From Ignavibacteria bacterium (GTDB lineage: Bacteria; Bacteroidota; Ignavibacteria; Ignavibacteriales; Melioribacteraceae): a stretch of 17,785 nucleotides of DNA. Where the stretch lies: contig DAIEQT010000260.1 in the NCBI GenBank assembly GCA_027347545.1, positions 1-17,785 on the forward strand. Reading direction: 5' to 3'. A model generated the notes under the pieces. The model did not search any database and was not told where the DNA came from. It saw only the letters and a list, made by a program, of their open reading frames with translations. This document shows positions 8,601-15,681 of the stretch, piece by piece. Every line of letters begins with the position of its first letter. Position 1 is the stretch's first letter. The position numbers were made by a program, and so were the translations under genes.

Positions 8601-11260
8601 TCACTGCCGAAAATTATTCAGCGCTTTACTCAGATCGTCCGTTTGAAACATTCTTATCATTCTGGGGCGATTGGGATGGAAGCAACAGACCAAGCGGACA
8701 AGGGCACCGCTTGGTATCAGCTGTTCTAATTGAAAACGTTGTCCGCCAAGCAAGAATTATTCAGTTGCTGCACAGGCATGATAAATCTCTAAAGATTGAT
8801 CCGGCGATTATCAGTGAAATTGAAAAACTTCCGAAGAACAACAACCGCTTCACGGAATTGTTCAACGAGATTAATTCGCTCACGCATCAGCTTGAAAAAC
8901 GTTACCGTGGAATTCTTCCGGTGAATATTAAAGCGGGAAGAGTCCGCCAGTTTGGAATGAAGCTTCACATCGCGCAAGATCCGCTAACCCGCTTGTGGCA
9001 TCATAACGATAGGCTCGAGCGCAAAATGCTTGATCTGAGAAAGCAGCGCCGCGATACGCTTGAATATTATTTTTCGTTGAACAAACAAATCAGAAAAACT
9101 TTACACGGGTTAATTCCGGCAATACAAAAAAATATTTCCAATTATGAGTTAATGATTGAAGCCGGAACTTACCGCGATTTGTTGAAGCGGTTTATAATTA
9201 CTCCGCGCATTCATCAAAAGTTAATTACAACGCAAGACCCGTTTGCGATTGATACTACAGTTTATAACATCAACGAGATAAATGAAATTTCCGGCAAGTA
9301 TGGAAATCCCGGAATGGTGATGGCATTGCAAGTAAGTATGTCCACCAAACCGGATGCGCTTATTTCGCTTGATAGAAAACTACGCGCAAGCCGCGAACAA
9401 ATTTTACGAGAGAAATCGGATGCAAATATTCCAAACGTTTGGAGCGTTCCTCTCTTTGAAGATTTGGATTCAGTGAAAAAGATTGGCGGCTTCCTGAATA
9501 AAATTTGGGAATACTCTCTGCAAAGCAGAAGATTAAATCAAGAAACGAGTGAGCGCTTTACAGAAATTATTACAGAAGTTTTTGTCGCGGGATCAGATTT
9601 AAGTCAGCAAATTGGGCAGGCTGCCGGAATGAGTTTTTACAAAGAAGCCAAGCATGAAGTTACAACATGGCTTGCCGAGCGTGGTTTGATTGGAAAAATT
9701 AGAATGAAAATGGGAAGCGGCGAACCGATGCAGCGGCAAGGCGGTTATTACACAACCGTTGCCGGTACACGTGCGTTTATTCAGTCAAACGATTCTGCTA
9801 AAAGATTTTCAGAGTATCTGCAAGAATCAACAAAGAAAAGTACAGAGTACGCAACAACTCCCCTTATTGGTGTTTTTGCCGGCGGCGATTTAAGAACTTT
9901 CCAGAGCAGCATTTCCGAAAAACTCCGCTACTTGCCGGTTCAAGATTATGCGCAGTTGTTGTATCATGTTAAAGAATCTCAAAAGTTTTATGAAACGGAA
10001 ATACACCGCGCCGGTGAACCGATTGTTGAAACTCGTCTTCAGTTTAGAAACCGTGGATTGAAAGAACTTGAGCGGTTAACAATTGGCAAGAAGGATAAAG
10101 TTTTTGATGAGTTCCTTCCAATTCTAACCGAAAACTTCAGACAGATTCTTTACGGAAGAGAAGAAGATGTAGTTGGCATTCATATAATTTCTTATTTCAT
10201 TGGAAGAACAACTCCGCCGCTCAGAGACCGTCCTACTGTTCGTCCGGGACAAGGAGTTGGTGAAAGTGCGGGACAAAAAATTCTTGAAAAGATTGCCGGA
10301 ACAATTCCGTTTTCTAAGTATGGAAGTTTGCTGCGGGCAATTTCACACAATCAATCACAAACAGTTGTGTTGGGAATAAACCAGCTAACAACCGGCTTAT
10401 TCCGCGCACTAGATTCGTTTTCGCAAAAACAATTTACCGGAGGCGTTTCATCTTCATTAATTACGGATAGAATTTTGCCGAACCTACCGGTTTATGAAAT
10501 TCTTCATACGCTTCGTATTTATCACGATGTTGATTTGGTTTATCTAAACAAACTTGAAAAAGCGTTCCCGGCTGGAAATTCTGCGTTGTTAGCATTAAGG
10601 GAAGACATTGACGCGATTGCAAAATACTTGCCGCTGTTTCAGCGCGAACTTTTACGCCGTCATGGAATTGATGTAAATGATTTCTTTGAGAAGGATAAAT
10701 TTATTGCCGATCTACTTCCTACGCTTCGTCCGGATGTTTCGGTTCTGCTTCAGCCGGATTTGTTCAATACAAGTTTGGATAATTTGCTTTCCCAAATCAA
10801 CGGAAGTGTTGATAAATCCTGGCGCGAAGAAATGCTAAAACTTCTTGCTATGCCGGTAAAGATTAAAAAATGGCGTGCGGGGATTTGGAATTTACTTGAG
10901 CAGCCGGTATTTCAGCGTGTTGCAAGTTTTGTAGAACTCGCGATTGCGCTCCATTCTCTTTCGGTTAATAGTTCTTCTAAGGAAAACATCTTCTCATCAA
11001 AGAAAGCTAAAGCGCCGCAGATGCCGAATCTTTCTCAAACATCTGTTGATGAGAATATGCATCAGTTTTTAGCTGCTGCAATGGAATATCTGTCTGTGGT
11101 TTCTCAAGAAATGGTTGAAGTGCCGATTAATATTATCCGTGCGTTAAAAGAAGCTGAGCGCATAATTAAAATTGAAGTGCAAGCACTCACTTCCAAACAA
11201 CAAGACATGCTAAGATTTTATTTGCTGCAAATCGCCCGATTAACCGGAGAGAACGGGTAG
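5654..11260 (+). CDS. Giant fusion: degenerate aminotransferase, PLP aminotransferase and PEP carboxylase-like domains
   Basis: One 1868-residue chain. Residues ~36-360 resemble an aminotransferase fold (GRREVIIATGG, VEANDAPNHLS) but lack the PLP lysine. Residues ~370-790 are a full class I/II aminotransferase: NNPHNATG (535-542), D567-x2-Y570, Schiff-base K614 in HSVSK followed by R622, and carboxylate-binding-type R758 in FRLTLGG. Residues ~790-1868 carry PEP carboxylase landmarks in order: VHPTQ (His917), FWGDWDG (1003-1009), FGMKLHIAQ (1100-1108), SMSTKPDAL (1228-1236), PLFED (1266-1270), GSD (1313-1315), GSGEPMQRQGG (1354-1364), LRAIS (R1561). PEPC makes oxaloacetate; an aminotransferase could convert it to aspartate, so channelling is plausible but inferred. 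Counterparts of several PEPC substrate residues look changed. No signal peptide is visible, so probably cytosolic. No Shine-Dalgarno is visible at ATG 5654. Alternative: a PEPC-fold protein with a different activity. Confidence 0.8.
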   Translation: MISEKDPLEYFAIKPVKAATVSEISEATASSPVPPEERVNFHIGNPVQDVQLSSAYLRMVLGVDITREELTDADLDAIINELGLDEDAKVELEFFRDLIKKSAPYTPRGGFNKNAPNFLIKHFNEWLTKNQQEPLAYDLGEKSGRREVIIATGGINETLRLLFHALSNFLVTKPAKVFLYGISLPAHLTIFKSLGFHYLPEVEEKLVKSLKEELVSSPKTPAFLVLGKNTKEEVRRKLRQLSMERPLFFVEANDAPNHLSLAREAKMMNRVLRILTPGIFSPALKDLSTLFFAGNPDFIEIIETIHFQLKGTPSASEIELLSFILKNDLTKKFEISGKPNVVVETEYDGYVTRGINEAAYGTHAKVYEEKIGVLINDKSQRFGEIAESLQEKANSLISKSGKQTNVYKSDLFGGLTASEVLDKLTSNIFSRDFHQELVDSFLYSFLHHHPEYRSRNCYVISGSSRTGLGLLGFHCGITEVIFPDLSWTYEHCFPKVTVVPLADNFELDIDGIIAAVKKKLSDDPHWRNYGAVALNNPHNATGQEFDKSELKRLLKWLLGNKIFVLDDLSYQNVAPKDSLDVIKTIRQLTDELVEEGYLIEEEANYAITVHSVSKTDSLAGARLSVIEIRHPEIAEKYKAVLSTIKLNLGAIFLTYLFYRNKVETVNAYWRLRNKIFKERNAALAEAVEILPDIRNRFDIFIKPPKGSMYPQMIINRLPAGLSLDWLASGLARQGIGLVPLSTFARTEKGFETGRKTFRLTLGGTDNAEILRSKTRRVLIDLNRMIAEEAAHYNRKKFRVQPLTVKKTQSKIDYALSWERIETNVKANFGIVVSRYAIQFNGEVSNTNRIEKDYLAERLELFKQRFFERTKIISDLTDVISADKGKHLAQVLDREFYRDDLVRREASFKNRLYDRTVHPTQMYSLKAEWAFEKVIEALIRGKEIQQSHFDLLREELVKEYLGLNVAIVSNEESEELILDLNSIITAENYSALYSDRPFETFLSFWGDWDGSNRPSGQGHRLVSAVLIENVVRQARIIQLLHRHDKSLKIDPAIISEIEKLPKNNNRFTELFNEINSLTHQLEKRYRGILPVNIKAGRVRQFGMKLHIAQDPLTRLWHHNDRLERKMLDLRKQRRDTLEYYFSLNKQIRKTLHGLIPAIQKNISNYELMIEAGTYRDLLKRFIITPRIHQKLITTQDPFAIDTTVYNINEINEISGKYGNPGMVMALQVSMSTKPDALISLDRKLRASREQILREKSDANIPNVWSVPLFEDLDSVKKIGGFLNKIWEYSLQSRRLNQETSERFTEIITEVFVAGSDLSQQIGQAAGMSFYKEAKHEVTTWLAERGLIGKIRMKMGSGEPMQRQGGYYTTVAGTRAFIQSNDSAKRFSEYLQESTKKSTEYATTPLIGVFAGGDLRTFQSSISEKLRYLPVQDYAQLLYHVKESQKFYETEIHRAGEPIVETRLQFRNRGLKELERLTIGKKDKVFDEFLPILTENFRQILYGREEDVVGIHIISYFIGRTTPPLRDRPTVRPGQGVGESAGQKILEKIAGTIPFSKYGSLLRAISHNQSQTVVLGINQLTTGLFRALDSFSQKQFTGGVSSSLITDRILPNLPVYEILHTLRIYHDVDLVYLNKLEKAFPAGNSALLALREDIDAIAKYLPLFQRELLRRHGIDVNDFFEKDKFIADLLPTLRPDVSVLLQPDLFNTSLDNLLSQINGSVDKSWREEMLKLLAMPVKIKKWRAGIWNLLEQPVFQRVASFVELAIALHSLSVNSSSKENIFSSKKAKAPQMPNLSQTSVDENMHQFLAAAMEYLSVVSQEMVEVPINIIRALKEAERIIKIEVQALTSKQQDMLRFYLLQIARLTGENG

Positions 11261-11409
11261 TTGAAACTTCTTCGCTAAAACCACTCAATTCTCTTATGCC
11301 TTGTTTTAGAGTAAATGAAAATTTAAGTTGTGATTGAAAGTAGCCCTTCTTAATTGGGGTTTTATAACTTTAGCTGAATTCTTCCTAACATTGTTAAACA
11401 GAGTAATTG

Positions 11410-13164
11410 ATGAGCTGGATAATCGGCGCCGTAGGGCGTTGTTCTGTCGAATTACAAAAGAAAATAGAATCCTTTACTAAGAGTAAATTAGTTGAATACC
11501 GGGAGGATAATTTTGTTGTTTTTGCCGGTGGAAATGATAAAACATGTTTGTTTGAAGTAAATGAATTATCAACCGAGAGATTTATAACTGTAGGCATTGG
11601 GATTAAGAATGACGAGAATAAAACACGGTTCATGCAGGCTTGTGATTGGGAAAATGTTTCAAGCAGTTCCAGTGCTCAAAAACTCGACGGTCATTTTGTA
11701 AATGTTAGATGGAATGATAATGAAGTTAAAATATTTACCGATGTTTTAGGATTACGGGATATTTACTTTACCCGAATGAGCAAAGAAGTATTTGTTTTTT
11801 CAACAAGGGGAGATTGGCTTTCGAAAATCTGCGACTCGGAAATAAATCTTAAAGAGTTTGGAAGCCGCTGGCTATTGTTCAATCAAATTTCTGATAGAAG
11901 TATATTTACCAACGTTGAAAGAGTTAGCGGCGGTACAAGTGTAATAGTAAGCAGACCAAATACTAGTTTTACGGTTAATAAATTTACTTGGTTACCAAAA
12001 TTCGAGAGCGAACATGTACCAATAGAAGAACACTCTCGGCAACTTAACAGACTTATTCACTTCCCGTTTTCTAGTTCGCATCAAATAACATTAAGCCTTT
12101 CCGGCGGTATGGATTCGAGGCTTATTTTATCAAGCTTACTCAATGGCAAAAATAGAAATTGGTATGCGCATACTTTTGGAAATAATAATCACCCTGATTC
12201 CGTGGTAGCGCAAAAGATATCCGGCGATCTGGGAATTAAACACGAGCAAATAAATCTGGATTTACCAACAATCGATACGTTTTTATCAGAAGCTGCAGAG
12301 TATGTTTCCCTCACCAATGTAAATAATGCAGTTACCGGATATCTGCAGTTAAGAAATTACAAAAGTCTAATTGGTAGAAACGAAGTAGTTGTTGACGGCG
12401 GATTTGGTGAGATATGGAGACGTGAGTTTTTTAATCGTCTTTTGATCAAAGGCAGAAGAGAGTTGATTAACAGAAATATTGATGGGATGATACCTTATTT
12501 ACAGGTCCATCATGCAAATATCTTTACTGAAGAAATTCAGAAAAGTTTACTTGCCGGATGTAAAGAGCAATTGGAAGATATTATAGAGATTTTGCCCAAA
12601 GCCGAGTTGACAGGGGTTGAAAATTGGATAGATTTATTTGCTATCAAAACCAGATTATCAAACTATTATTCTTCGGCTCAAATCCATTTAGATGGCTGGG
12701 TATTTAGCTACATGCCATTTATTCAACCAAATATTCTAAGTAACCTTTTTAATGTAACCCTAACGGAACGGAAAAACGGTAAAATGTTCCGCGAGGTAAT
12801 TAAGCAAAACAATAAGTCTCTCGTTAAATATCCTTTAGCTAAAGGGCAATATTCTCACCCATTTTTCTTGAATACAATTCAGTCGCGTGTTTGGAATGCC
12901 GCTTATAAGAAACTAAGATTCAAAATGTATGATGATCGCAGTCAGGAAAAGCTAATCTATTTACTTTCTCCATTTATACAAGATACAATTGCTTCTTCGG
13001 GTGTTAAAAATTGCGGGTATTATGATTATCCCAAACTTCTGCATCTTTCCAACACTATTTCGAAAAGAAGCGCAACCGCTTCTGATCTGCACGAATTGGA
13101 TTGGTGGCTATCGTTCGAATTGTTTAGGCAGGGACTTAATAATCCGTTCGTTAAAAATAATTAG
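11410..13164 (+). CDS. Asparagine synthetase-like protein with inactivated glutaminase domain
   Basis: 584 residues in the AsnB family. The N-terminal part (about 1-190) keeps the class II amidotransferase fold outline (LDGHFVNVRWNDNEVKIF, DVLGLRDIYF, FVFSTRGDWL), but the nucleophilic Cys that should follow Met1 is Ser2 (MSWIIGAVGR), so glutamine hydrolysis is not expected. The synthetase part has the ATP-pyrophosphatase loop SGGMDSR (231-237) and a later DGGFGEIW segment matching the family's second conserved loop. It could be ammonia-dependent, or form amides or ring bonds on another substrate, as beta-lactam synthetase and lasso cyclases do with related folds. ATG at 11410 is preferred; a TTG directly before it (11407) would put an extra Met in front. 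It follows the aminotransferase-PEPC gene on the same strand after 149 bases, where only a weak hairpin plus T-run (about 11341-11362) is seen. Confidence 0.8.
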   Translation: MSWIIGAVGRCSVELQKKIESFTKSKLVEYREDNFVVFAGGNDKTCLFEVNELSTERFITVGIGIKNDENKTRFMQACDWENVSSSSSAQKLDGHFVNVRWNDNEVKIFTDVLGLRDIYFTRMSKEVFVFSTRGDWLSKICDSEINLKEFGSRWLLFNQISDRSIFTNVERVSGGTSVIVSRPNTSFTVNKFTWLPKFESEHVPIEEHSRQLNRLIHFPFSSSHQITLSLSGGMDSRLILSSLLNGKNRNWYAHTFGNNNHPDSVVAQKISGDLGIKHEQINLDLPTIDTFLSEAAEYVSLTNVNNAVTGYLQLRNYKSLIGRNEVVVDGGFGEIWRREFFNRLLIKGRRELINRNIDGMIPYLQVHHANIFTEEIQKSLLAGCKEQLEDIIEILPKAELTGVENWIDLFAIKTRLSNYYSSAQIHLDGWVFSYMPFIQPNILSNLFNVTLTERKNGKMFREVIKQNNKSLVKYPLAKGQYSHPFFLNTIQSRVWNAAYKKLRFKMYDDRSQEKLIYLLSPFIQDTIASSGVKNCGYYDYPKLLHLSNTISKRSATASDLHELDWWLSFELFRQGLNNPFVKNN

Positions 13165-13172
13165 TGAAGAAT

Positions 13173-13200
13173 CGAACTGATTTACACTGATTGAATTAGT
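13173..13200. repeat. Short dispersed-repeat remnant between convergent genes
   Basis: The 45-base gap between the AsnB-like and arginase stops contains GAACTGATTTACACTGATTG, with an internal TGATT-N5-TGATT repeat. It resembles the interior of the 5427-5534 element (ATTAAACTGATTTTCGCAGATT) and may belong to the same repeat family. No terminator hairpin is visible here. Confidence 0.3.
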
Positions 13201-13209
13201 CATTCACAG

Positions 13210-14136
13210 TTACATAATTCTTAAACCCAAACTTGAAGCAATCAACTCGGCAGTAATTTCTGCGCTTCTGTTTCTTGAATCAAGAATTGGATTGACTTCC
13301 GCTACTTCCAGCGATGACATGCATCCGCATTCTGCAATAGTTTCCATCAGCAAGTGAGCTTCGCGGTAATTCAATCCTCCGCTAACTGGTGTTCCAACTC
13401 CCGGCGCTATGGATGGATCAATACTGTCAGCATCAAAACTAACGTGTATATGCTGCACACGCGGTTTCAAATCTTTTAACACTTTGTTGATGATAAAATT
13501 AATTCCCTTCCGGTCAATTTCTGTCATTGTGTAAACTTTCATTCCCAGTTTTTTAATAGTTTCTCTTTCTTCAGCATCTAAACTTCTTATTCCAATGAAG
13601 GCAACATTTTGTGGTTTTATTTTAGGCGAAAATCCATGAATCGTAGAAAGTGATTCACTGCCAAGTCCAAGTGAAACGGCAACACTCATTCCGTGAATAT
13701 TGCCGGATGGAGTTGTTGCGTCCGTATTCATGTCGGCGTGAGCATCAATCCAAATTAAGCCAAGTTCTTGCTTCTGTCTTTTGCAATGAGAAGCAACTCC
13801 GGCAAGAGTTCCAATTGCCATTGAATGATCTCCGCCGATGCAAAGAGGAAAATTTCCATACTCGAGTGATTTCTCAACCTTCTTAGCAAGCAGTTCTGTG
13901 GTGCGGATAATTTCGTCAAGATATTTCAGCTTAGGATTTTTAACTAATTGGTGCTCTTGGTTTTTGATGAACACATCGCCATGATCTGTAACCTCATAAC
14001 CTAGCCGCTCGAGCTGCTGTTCAATTCCGGCAATACGCAAAGCCGATGGACCCATATCAACGCCGCGTCTTCCGGCGCCAAGATCCATTGGGAATCCGAA
14101 AATATCTATGTGCTTACTTATCGTCGCTTGTTTCAT
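13210..14136 (-). CDS. rocF: Arginase (ureohydrolase family)
   Basis: Hydrolyses arginine to ornithine and urea with a binuclear manganese centre in the cytoplasm. The 308-residue length is typical. All metal-site motifs are present: GGDHS with His104, DAHAD with Asp131, His133 and Asp135, and SFDADSIDP with Asp235 and Asp237. Arginase-type features include GVDMGPSALR (25-34), SGNIHGM (144-150) and E280 in the EVAEVNP stretch. The SGNIHG loop favours arginase over agmatinase, though substrate cannot be proven from sequence. The ATG at 14136 is preceded by GGGA on the minus strand, a weak ribosome site. Divergent from the OsmC-family gene across 130 bases that contain a 21-bp palindrome; convergent with the AsnB-like gene. 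Confidence 0.9.
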   Translation of the reverse strand: MKQATISKHIDIFGFPMDLGAGRRGVDMGPSALRIAGIEQQLERLGYEVTDHGDVFIKNQEHQLVKNPKLKYLDEIIRTTELLAKKVEKSLEYGNFPLCIGGDHSMAIGTLAGVASHCKRQKQELGLIWIDAHADMNTDATTPSGNIHGMSVAVSLGLGSESLSTIHGFSPKIKPQNVAFIGIRSLDAEERETIKKLGMKVYTMTEIDRKGINFIINKVLKDLKPRVQHIHVSFDADSIDPSIAPGVGTPVSGGLNYREAHLLMETIAECGCMSSLEVAEVNPILDSRNRSAEITAELIASSLGLRIM

Positions 14137-14201
14137 TTTTTTCCCAAACTTTATGAATAAATTTACAACCGTAGTTTTTAGAAAAAAACACTAAAGTCTG
14201 T

Positions 14202-14222
14202 GAAAGATTTGAAGAATCTTTC
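14202..14222. promoter_or_regulatory. 21-bp perfect palindrome in the arginase/OsmC divergent promoter region
   Basis: GAAAGATT (14202-14209), a five-base centre, then AATCTTTC (14215-14222): perfect 8-bp arms. It lies 44 bases before the OsmC-family start and 66 bases before the arginase start. A dimeric regulator could control both genes from here; a transcript hairpin is the alternative. Confidence 0.4.
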
Positions 14223-14266
14223 CAGCAAGCTACACATCTAACAAAATAAAAATTAAAGGATAAATC

Positions 14267-14698
14267 ATGGCTGAGAAAAAAGCTGTAGTTAAACACATTA
14301 AAGGTGTAACATTCCTGGGCAAAGCCGATTCAAACCACTGGATTTCCATGGATGGACCGGAAGAGTTTGGCGGAAGTAACGCTGGAACGAGACCGAAAGA
14401 GCTTTTGCTTTTGGCGCTTGGCGGATGTACTGGAAGTGATGTAGCAGTAATCTTAAAGAAGAAAAAAATCAATGTGGATGGTTTTGAAATTAATTTAACA
14501 GGGGACATGCAAGAAACACATCCTCAAGTTTATACTAAGATAAATGTGGAATATGTTTTTTACGGAAATAATATTCCTAAGGAAGCTGTTGAGAGAGCAA
14601 TCGAGCTTTCGCAGAAGAATTATTGTAGTGTTACCGCAATGCTGCAAAAAGCAGTTGAGATAACACACACGTTCAGAATTGAAGAAGCAAAATTATAA
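14267..14698 (+). CDS. OsmC family protein (peroxiredoxin-like)
   Basis: 143 residues, the usual OsmC/Ohr size. Members reduce organic hydroperoxides with two reactive cysteines. Both are present: Cys54 in LALGGCTGSDV on the central helix, and Cys120 in QKNYCSVTAML. The Glu of KELLLLAL (Glu45) and the Arg/Pro before it (TRPKE) match the family's helix start. The closest overall look is to the general OsmC-like (YhfA-type) branch rather than to Ohr, so peroxidase activity is family inference. A good ribosome site, AAAGGA (14255-14260), precedes the ATG by six bases. The last six bases (TTATAA) overlap the convergent DUF2203 gene and supply the stop codons of both. Confidence 0.9.
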   Translation: MAEKKAVVKHIKGVTFLGKADSNHWISMDGPEEFGGSNAGTRPKELLLLALGGCTGSDVAVILKKKKINVDGFEINLTGDMQETHPQVYTKINVEYVFYGNNIPKEAVERAIELSQKNYCSVTAMLQKAVEITHTFRIEEAKL

Positions 14699-15073
14699 AT
14701 ACTCTTGCGGTATGGGTTTTCTTCCGGGAAACCCATCTAACAAACCGTGGTAGTAACGAATATCTTCCTCGTCACTTTTCCAGCAAAGCAAAACTTCGTT
14801 ACCATTTATTATAGCCGGAAAATCAACTAAGCCGATTTCAAAATTCCAATCTTTATATGAGCAGCCAATTTCTTCAAGCTCACGCATAAAATGATGTATT
14901 TGAGCCGAGAGAGTTTTTACTTCTTCGTTTTCCTCAAAATCTCCGCCGATAGATTCCGCGATAACTTTTATTTTGTTGGCGTTACCGAGAATATCACGGA
15001 CAATTTGCTTAACTAGCGGCAAAGTTCTCTGCGCTTCACGCGGCGTAAAATATCTCACATCAATTTGCGGCAT
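14693..15073 (-). CDS. DUF2203 family protein
   Basis: A 126-residue protein of uncharacterised family DUF2203. It shows the family's opening (YFTPREAQRTLPLVKQIV), a helical middle (about 30-75), and the conserved C-terminal run with IGLVDFPA, NGNEVLLCWK, a YYHGLLDGF turn and FPGRKPIP. Biochemical function is unknown. The start is set at ATG 15073 because AAAGGA lies six bases upstream on the minus strand; a longer start at 15133 would add 20 residues overlapping the promoter region of the divergent MarR gene. Converges on the OsmC-family gene with a six-base overlap. Confidence 0.82.
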   Translation of the reverse strand: MPQIDVRYFTPREAQRTLPLVKQIVRDILGNANKIKVIAESIGGDFEENEEVKTLSAQIHHFMRELEEIGCSYKDWNFEIGLVDFPAIINGNEVLLCWKSDEEDIRYYHGLLDGFPGRKPIPQEYL

Positions 15074-15118
15074 TTGTAATCCTTTCGCTTGGAACAAATT
15101 TAGCTTTATTCGTACAAC

Positions 15119-15147
15119 TTGACAAACCGTCAACTAATATATATTTT
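15119..15147 (+). promoter_or_regulatory. Likely marR promoter with embedded palindromic operator
   Basis: TTGACA at 15119-15124 is followed after 17 bases by TATTTT at 15142-15147, a plausible sigma-70 pair. The -35 box is inside a palindrome TTGAC-N5-GTCAA (15119-15133), the size and shape of a MarR-family operator. The site lies between the divergent DUF2203 and MarR genes, so the regulator could repress itself and possibly DUF2203. Binding is inferred from position and symmetry only. Confidence 0.45.
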
Positions 15148-15178
15148 GATGTCGTAATAATCTAATTAGTGATAAATT

Positions 15179-15634
15179 ATGAAAACAACCAAAAAATATG
15201 GTAAGAAAGCCGATTTAGCATTATCAACTTGGGTAAAGCTGGCGCGGGCTTATACTTCATTCAACAAAAAATCCACAGAAAGCATAAGGGAATTCGGCTT
15301 AACTCAGCCGCAGTTTGCAGTAGTAGAAGTTCTCGGGCATTTGGGTCCCTTAAAAGTAGGCGAAATTTGCGATAAGATGTTAGCCAGCGGCGGGAATATG
15401 ACTTTGGTTTTAGATAATGTTGAAAAGCTTGGCTTTGTAGAACGAACGCACAGCAAAGAAGATAGGCGCGCAATTCTTGTTCAGCTTACGGCAAAAGGGA
15501 AGCAGCTTTTTGATGAAGTTTTTGTTGGGCACGCAGAACAGATTACAAAATTTATGTCTGTTCTTTCTGCCGATGAACAAAAAACCCTTGGCGATCTATT
15601 AAAGAAGCTGGGTATAGGTGTTGGTAAACTTTAA
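15179..15634 (+). CDS. MarR family transcriptional regulator
   Basis: 151 residues, a typical MarR winged-helix DNA-binding dimer. Seen: an N-terminal dimerisation helix (about 10-40), the core FGLTQPQFAVVEVLGHLGPL start (39-58), recognition region around KMLASGGNMTLVLDNVEKLG (66-85), and the wing with the family hallmark SKEDRRAI (92-99), followed by LTAKGKQLFDE. Ligand unknown. The start codon is the only good one; no clear Shine-Dalgarno precedes it. A palindrome overlaps its likely promoter, suggesting autoregulation. The restriction-modification genes begin 47 bases downstream on the same strand; there is no sign that MarR controls them, and no terminator is visible between them. Confidence 0.92.
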   Translation: MKTTKKYGKKADLALSTWVKLARAYTSFNKKSTESIREFGLTQPQFAVVEVLGHLGPLKVGEICDKMLASGGNMTLVLDNVEKLGFVERTHSKEDRRAILVQLTAKGKQLFDEVFVGHAEQITKFMSVLSADEQKTLGDLLKKLGIGVGKL

Positions 15635-15681
15635 ATATATTGCCAAGTGACTATTCGAAACATCTTTATAAGAGGAGAAAT

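Noticed and set aside
11341..11362. Terminator between the fusion gene and the AsnB-like gene
   Set aside because: Only three C-G pairs plus a wobble and an A-T pair support the stem; too weak to list as a feature.
15074..15133. Upstream start giving 20 extra residues to the DUF2203 protein
   Set aside because: ATG 15073 has a well-spaced AAAGGA and matches the family N-terminus; the longer form covers the divergent promoter.
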